Below, one piece after another: positions 57,654 to 60,770 of a stretch of DNA of 60,770 bases. Made by a program: the position numbers and the translations under genes. Each line of letters opens with the position of its first letter. Positions within the stretch are counted from its first letter, which is position 1. The stretch is from positions 1-60,770 of the forward strand of contig JAUXZO010000166.1 in the NCBI GenBank assembly GCA_030692685.1. Direction: 5' to 3'. A model generated the notes under the pieces. That model did not search any database and was not told the DNA's origin. It saw nothing but the letters and a program-made list of their open reading frames with translations. Source of the DNA: Acidovorax sp. Lineage in GTDB: Bacteria > Pseudomonadota > Gammaproteobacteria > Burkholderiales > Burkholderiaceae_C.

Positions 57654-58616
57654 ATGGTCAGTGCCGTCTTTCACTCCCCACTGGACGCAGCCCCCGCGGC
57701 TGCGCAGAATGCTATGACTAATGTAGCTAGCAGCGCTTTACCATCAAGCGCTAGAGGCCAAAAACACTCGAAATCTGCAGCATCAGTCACTGGAGCCGCC
57801 ACCCCGGCGGCACCGGCCCGCGACTGGGCGGCCCTGTCGCGCAGCTTCTGGATGGCGGTGCTGCCGCCGCTGTGTGGCCTGGGCTTGCTGATCGGTCTGT
57901 GGGCGGTGGTCTCCACCACCACCGGCGGCAGCATTCCCACTCCCCTGGAGACGTGGAAACAGGCGCTGGAAGTGTTCGCCAACCCGTTCTACAGCAACGG
58001 CCCCAACGACCAAGGCGTGGGCTGGAACGTGCTGATGTCGCTCGAACGCGTGGCCATCGGCTTTGGCATGGCGGCGCTGGTGGGCATTCCGGCCGGGTTT
58101 GTGATCGGGCGCTTCAGCTTCCTGTCGCGCATGTTCAATCCGCTGATCAGCCTGCTGCGGCCCGTGTCGCCGCTGGCCTGGTTGCCCATTGGCTTGCTGG
58201 TGTTCAAGGGTGCCAACCCGGCCGCCATCTGGACGATTTTCATCTGCTCCATCTGGCCCATGATCATCAACACCGCCGTGGGCGTGCAGCGCGTACCGCA
58301 GGACTACATGAACGTGGCCCGCGTGCTGAACCTGTCGGAGTGGAAGATCGCCACCAAGATCCTCTTCCCCGCCGTGTTGCCCTACATGCTGACCGGCGTG
58401 CGCCTGGCCGTCGGCACCGCGTGGCTGGTGATCGTGGCGGCCGAGATGCTGACCGGCGGCGTGGGCATTGGCTTTTGGGTGTGGGACGAGTGGAACAACC
58501 TGAACGTCAAGAACATCATCATCGCCATCTTCGTGATCGGCATCGTCGGGCTGGTGCTGGAGTTCGCACTCATCAAGCTGGCCACCGCATTTACGTTTGA
58601 AGAGGTCAAAACCTGA
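57654..58616 (+). CDS. nrtB: Nitrate ABC transporter permease
   Basis: A 320-residue inner-membrane permease with six helices after residue 70 and the EAA-type loop MNVARVLNLSEWKIATKILF. CAGGAGA precedes the ATG. The first 60 residues are unusual: residues about 20-40 (MTNVASSALPSSARGQKHSK) are encoded by an interspersed repeat, giving this protein a longer cytoplasmic tail than relatives should have. A later start such as the ATG at 57714 would still lie in the repeat. Confidence 0.9.
   Translation: MVSAVFHSPLDAAPAAAQNAMTNVASSALPSSARGQKHSKSAASVTGAATPAAPARDWAALSRSFWMAVLPPLCGLGLLIGLWAVVSTTTGGSIPTPLETWKQALEVFANPFYSNGPNDQGVGWNVLMSLERVAIGFGMAALVGIPAGFVIGRFSFLSRMFNPLISLLRPVSPLAWLPIGLLVFKGANPAAIWTIFICSIWPMIINTAVGVQRVPQDYMNVARVLNLSEWKIATKILFPAVLPYMLTGVRLAVGTAWLVIVAAEMLTGGVGIGFWVWDEWNNLNVKNIIIAIFVIGIVGLVLEFALIKLATAFTFEEVKT
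57710..57772 (+). repeat. AGCGCT-type palindromic repeat inside nrtB
   Basis: GCTATGACTAATGTAGCTAG, then CAGCGCTTTACCATC and AAGCGCTAGAGGCCAAAAAC. The palindrome is intact and is read through in frame as part of the nrtB N-terminus. Confidence 0.82.
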
Positions 58617-58618
58617 CC

Positions 58619-58707
58619 CACCCCTGAGCGCCTCGCCAGCCCATGCTCTGCGGCGCGTCACCCCCTCTAGGGGCACTACCCGTGGCCCGGCAAAGCCAGT
58701 TCCACGG
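58619..58707 (-). repeat. Composite repeat between nrtB and nrtC
   Basis: Inverted relative of 33116-33212: CGGCAAAGCCAGTTCCACGG at the right end, CACCCCCTCTAGGGG in the middle and CCCTGAGCGCCTCG at the left. It separates the permease and ATPase genes of one operon. Confidence 0.6.
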
Positions 58708-58736
58708 TGGTACTCGGAAAAAACCAGGAGTTCCTC

Positions 58737-59549
58737 ATGCATACATCTCTCACTACCAAGTTCATCGAGGTCCATGGCGTCGAGCAAACCTTCAAGACCA
58801 CCAAAGGCCTGTTCCCCGCCCTGCGTGACATCAATCTGACGGTTGCCAAAGGTGAGTTCGTGGCGCTGATCGGCCACTCGGGCTGCGGCAAGTCCACCTT
58901 GCTGAACCTGATTGCCGGGCTGACCACCCCCACCAACGGCGTGCTGCTGTGCGCCAACAAGGAAATCAAAGGCCCGGGGCCCGAACGCGCGGTGGTGTTT
59001 CAAAACCACTCGCTGCTGCCGTGGCTGACCTGCTTTGACAACGTCTATCTGGCCGTGGAGCGCGTGTTTGGCGGCAGGGAAACCAAGGCCCAGCTCAAGG
59101 CCCGAACGGACGCAGCGCTGGCCCTGGTGGGCCTGAGCCCTGCTGCGCAAAAACGCCCCGGCGAAATCTCCGGCGGCATGAAACAACGCGTGGGCATTGC
59201 CCGCGCGCTGAGCATGGAACCCCAGGTGCTGCTGATGGACGAGCCCTTTGGCGCGCTCGACGCCTTGACCCGCGCCAAGCTGCAGGACGAGCTGCTGGAG
59301 ATCGTCGCGCGCACCCAAAGCACCGTGGTGATGGTGACGCACGATGTAGACGAAGCCGTGCTGCTGTCCGACAAGATCGTGATGATGACCAACGGCCCTG
59401 CCGCCACCATTGGCGAGGTGCTGGCGGTGGACTTGCCCCGCCCCCGCAAGCGCGTGGAGCTGGCCGAAGACCCGCAGTACGTGCACTACCGCAAGGCGGT
59501 GATCGACTTCCTCTACACGCGTCAAGGGCACGTAGAAAAAGCCGCTTGA
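58737..59549 (+). CDS. nrtC: Nitrate ABC transporter ATP-binding protein
   Basis: A 270-residue ATPase. The start at 58737 follows CAGGAG. Walker A GHSGCGKST, Q-loop FQNHSLLPWLTCFDNV, signature ISGGMKQRVGIARAL, Walker B VLLMDEPFGALD and switch His in VTHDVDE are all intact. It lacks the extra binding domain of cyanobacterial NrtC, so it matches the NrtD/NasD form. A strong terminator ends the operon. Confidence 0.92.
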   Translation: MHTSLTTKFIEVHGVEQTFKTTKGLFPALRDINLTVAKGEFVALIGHSGCGKSTLLNLIAGLTTPTNGVLLCANKEIKGPGPERAVVFQNHSLLPWLTCFDNVYLAVERVFGGRETKAQLKARTDAALALVGLSPAAQKRPGEISGGMKQRVGIARALSMEPQVLLMDEPFGALDALTRAKLQDELLEIVARTQSTVVMVTHDVDEAVLLSDKIVMMTNGPAATIGEVLAVDLPRPRKRVELAEDPQYVHYRKAVIDFLYTRQGHVEKAA

Positions 59550-59850
59550 GCCGCCGGGTCGGCGACAACTACAGCACACAAAACAAAAAGGGCTCTGACC
59601 AAGGCGGTCAGAGCCCTTTTTTGTCCGCCCAAGGGCAGAGCCGCAGCACGCGCGCAGTCCCCATACCAGTGCCCCCGCGCAAGGGCCGCCCCGCCGCGCT
59701 GGGGGCGTCCCCCTTTTCTGAATTGCACAGCAATTCGAGACAGGGGCTGAGGGCCGCGGCTCCAAGCCTGCCCGCGCAGGCTTGGACGTGCCTGAAGTGC
59801 TGTCGCCTCTGGCGACTGCACCGTGGCGCCGCAGGCGACTCAGGGGGTCG
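59550..59850. other. Intergenic region with terminator and short palindromes
   Basis: After the terminator (59586) there are small inverted pairs (GAATTGC/GCAATTC near 59720, AAGCCTGC/GCAGGCTT near 59765) and a CTCAGGGGGT end like that at 33212. No gene is seen. Confidence 0.55.
59586..59622 (+). terminator. Strong terminator of the nrt operon
   Basis: AAGGGCTCTGACC, loop AAGGC, GGTCAGAGCCCTT with T residues after and A residues before, so it could work in both directions. Confidence 0.9.
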
Positions 59851-60291
59851 TCAATGACTACCGGTGATGTACTGCTCCAGCTGCTCAATGATGAATTTCT
59901 GCTCGGAGATGATGTCCTTGACCAAGTCACCGATGGAGATCATGCCCACCAACCTGTCGTTGCCGTCCACCACTGGCAGATGGCGCAGGCGGCCGGTGCT
60001 CATGATCTGCATGCACTGCTCGCTGGTCTGCTCGGGCCGCACAAAACGCACGGCGGTGGTCATGACATCGCGCGCCAGCGTGGCGGCCGAGGTGCGGCCC
60101 AGCAGGGCGATTTTTCGGGCGTAATCGCGCTCGGTGAAGATGCCCACAATGGCGTCCCCCTCGGTGACCATCAGGGCGCCAATGCCCTTGTCGGCCATGA
60201 GTTGAAGCGCCTCATACACCGATGTGGTGGGCGCAATGGTGTGAACCGTGGCGTCCGGTTTGGACTGAAGAATTTTGGCAACACTGGTCAT
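59851..60291 (-). CDS. CBS-domain protein
   Basis: A 146-residue soluble protein made of two CBS motifs: VYEALQLMADKGIGALMVTE with GIFTERDYARKI, and TSEQCMQIMSTGRLRHLPVV with GMISIGDLVKDII. Such pairs bind adenine nucleotides and sense energy state. The start at 60291 follows GAGGGAGG; an upstream in-frame codon is not needed. No partner domain is attached and no operon is seen. Confidence 0.9.
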   Translation of the reverse strand: MTSVAKILQSKPDATVHTIAPTTSVYEALQLMADKGIGALMVTEGDAIVGIFTERDYARKIALLGRTSAATLARDVMTTAVRFVRPEQTSEQCMQIMSTGRLRHLPVVDGNDRLVGMISIGDLVKDIISEQKFIIEQLEQYITGSH

Positions 60292-60770
60292 GAAAACCTC
60301 CCTCGTAAGACCTGAAACAGGCACAGAGAGATTTCAGCCCATAAGCCTGCGTTGCGCAACCCGCGCAAGCCCGATTCCGCTTCGTTTCGCGTCTCGTTTC
60401 ACGCGTCTCTCTGAGGCGCGATGCATTTGTTTCTCCGCTGTTGCATTTGCCTGAGCGCGAAACAAACCGAAAAGAACAGAAACCGGCACGAGAAGACGCA
60501 CCGCGCACCGCCCGGCACCATTGCGGTCATGTTCAACGCGATTTGCAAACAACCCCTCGGCTCCACCCTATGTGTGCACAGAAAAGGCCACTCGATTGTT
60601 TCCAATACCAGAACAGTCAGTTTGCGACGAGGTAGTTTTTCTCTGAACACCTGCGGCGTACAGTTCAACCCATCGATGAGCCGAACCCGCAAGGCGACTC
60701 ACCGAACCCGGGTTGCAGCCGTTGTCGATGTCACTTCTTCCCGGTTTTTTTGAGACGCTTTTTTAACTTC
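60292..60770. other. Window end without a recognisable gene
   Basis: This 479-bp stretch holds the CBS gene leader. A 110-residue frame on the plus strand (60421-60753) has no ribosome site and an unlikely composition, so I do not call it. T-rich runs near 60745-60765 might belong to a terminator of a gene beyond the edge. Confidence 0.5.

Noticed and set aside
60421..60753. 110-residue frame at the window end
   Set aside because: No ribosome site and a Cys/Arg/Thr-rich makeup unlike the other proteins here.

Overview
The window is GC-rich, tightly packed bacterial DNA. Gene content and repeat families point to a beta-proteobacterium of the Burkholderiales, most likely Comamonadaceae (Acidovorax-like). 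This placement is inference: no rRNA or other marker gene is present.

Layout. 1-7.5 kb: the start of cysS, then a co-directional run for the envelope and protein folding (TPR/NTF2-like protein, L,D-transpeptidase, periplasmic and cytoplasmic cyclophilins, LpxH, MtfA-like peptidase), then a PAS/HTH regulator beside a PLP ammonia-lyase. 7.6-10.1 kb: ahpF and ahpC for peroxide defence. 10.3-27.1 kb: an iron region with an FTR1 permease, bacterioferritin, four TonB-dependent siderophore receptors, a wrecked fifth receptor, a PepSY membrane protein and a DUF4198 protein, with one convincing Fur-box candidate and two weaker ones. 27.3-38.7 kb: succinate-semialdehyde dehydrogenase, an aminotransferase, two cyclic-di-GMP proteins, a Crp/Fnr regulator, a porin and glycerate kinase.

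39.07-44.2 kb: an integron-type gene cassette array with no integrase in the window. It holds seven small cassettes on one strand, separated by attC sites. Cassette limits can be read because the 7-base core at the start of a cassette is the reverse complement of the core at its end (GTTATGT/ACATAAC, GTTAGGC/GCCTAAC, GTTAAAT/ATTTAAC, GTTAGAG/CTCTAAC). An IS1182-type element with a frameshifted transposase sits exactly in one attC core and duplicates GTT.

44.3-52.4 kb: urate breakdown. XdhC matures xanthine dehydrogenase, PuuD oxidises urate, UraH hydrolyses hydroxyisourate, a UraD-amidohydrolase fusion acts on OHCU and allantoate, and PuuE opens allantoin. An M20 hydrolase follows. A GntR/FCD regulator with an 18-bp perfect palindrome in its divergent promoter probably controls the block. 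The glyoxylate formed could be recovered through the glycerate kinase at 35-36.7 kb.

52.5-60.8 kb: tsaD, a branched-chain amino acid binding lipoprotein, then a NasT-type ANTAR antiterminator followed by a nitrate ABC transporter. The transporter leader carries two hairpins with A1/G4 hexaloops and then a terminator, which is the expected ANTAR RNA target. A CBS-domain protein closes the window.

Four interspersed repeat families run through the region. The commonest, a palindrome built on AGCGCTT/AAGCGCTA with an adjoining AGCTAT motif, lies between genes but also inside three reading frames (PpiA signal peptide, PuuD linker, nitrate permease N-terminus) and supplies the stop codon of glycerate kinase.
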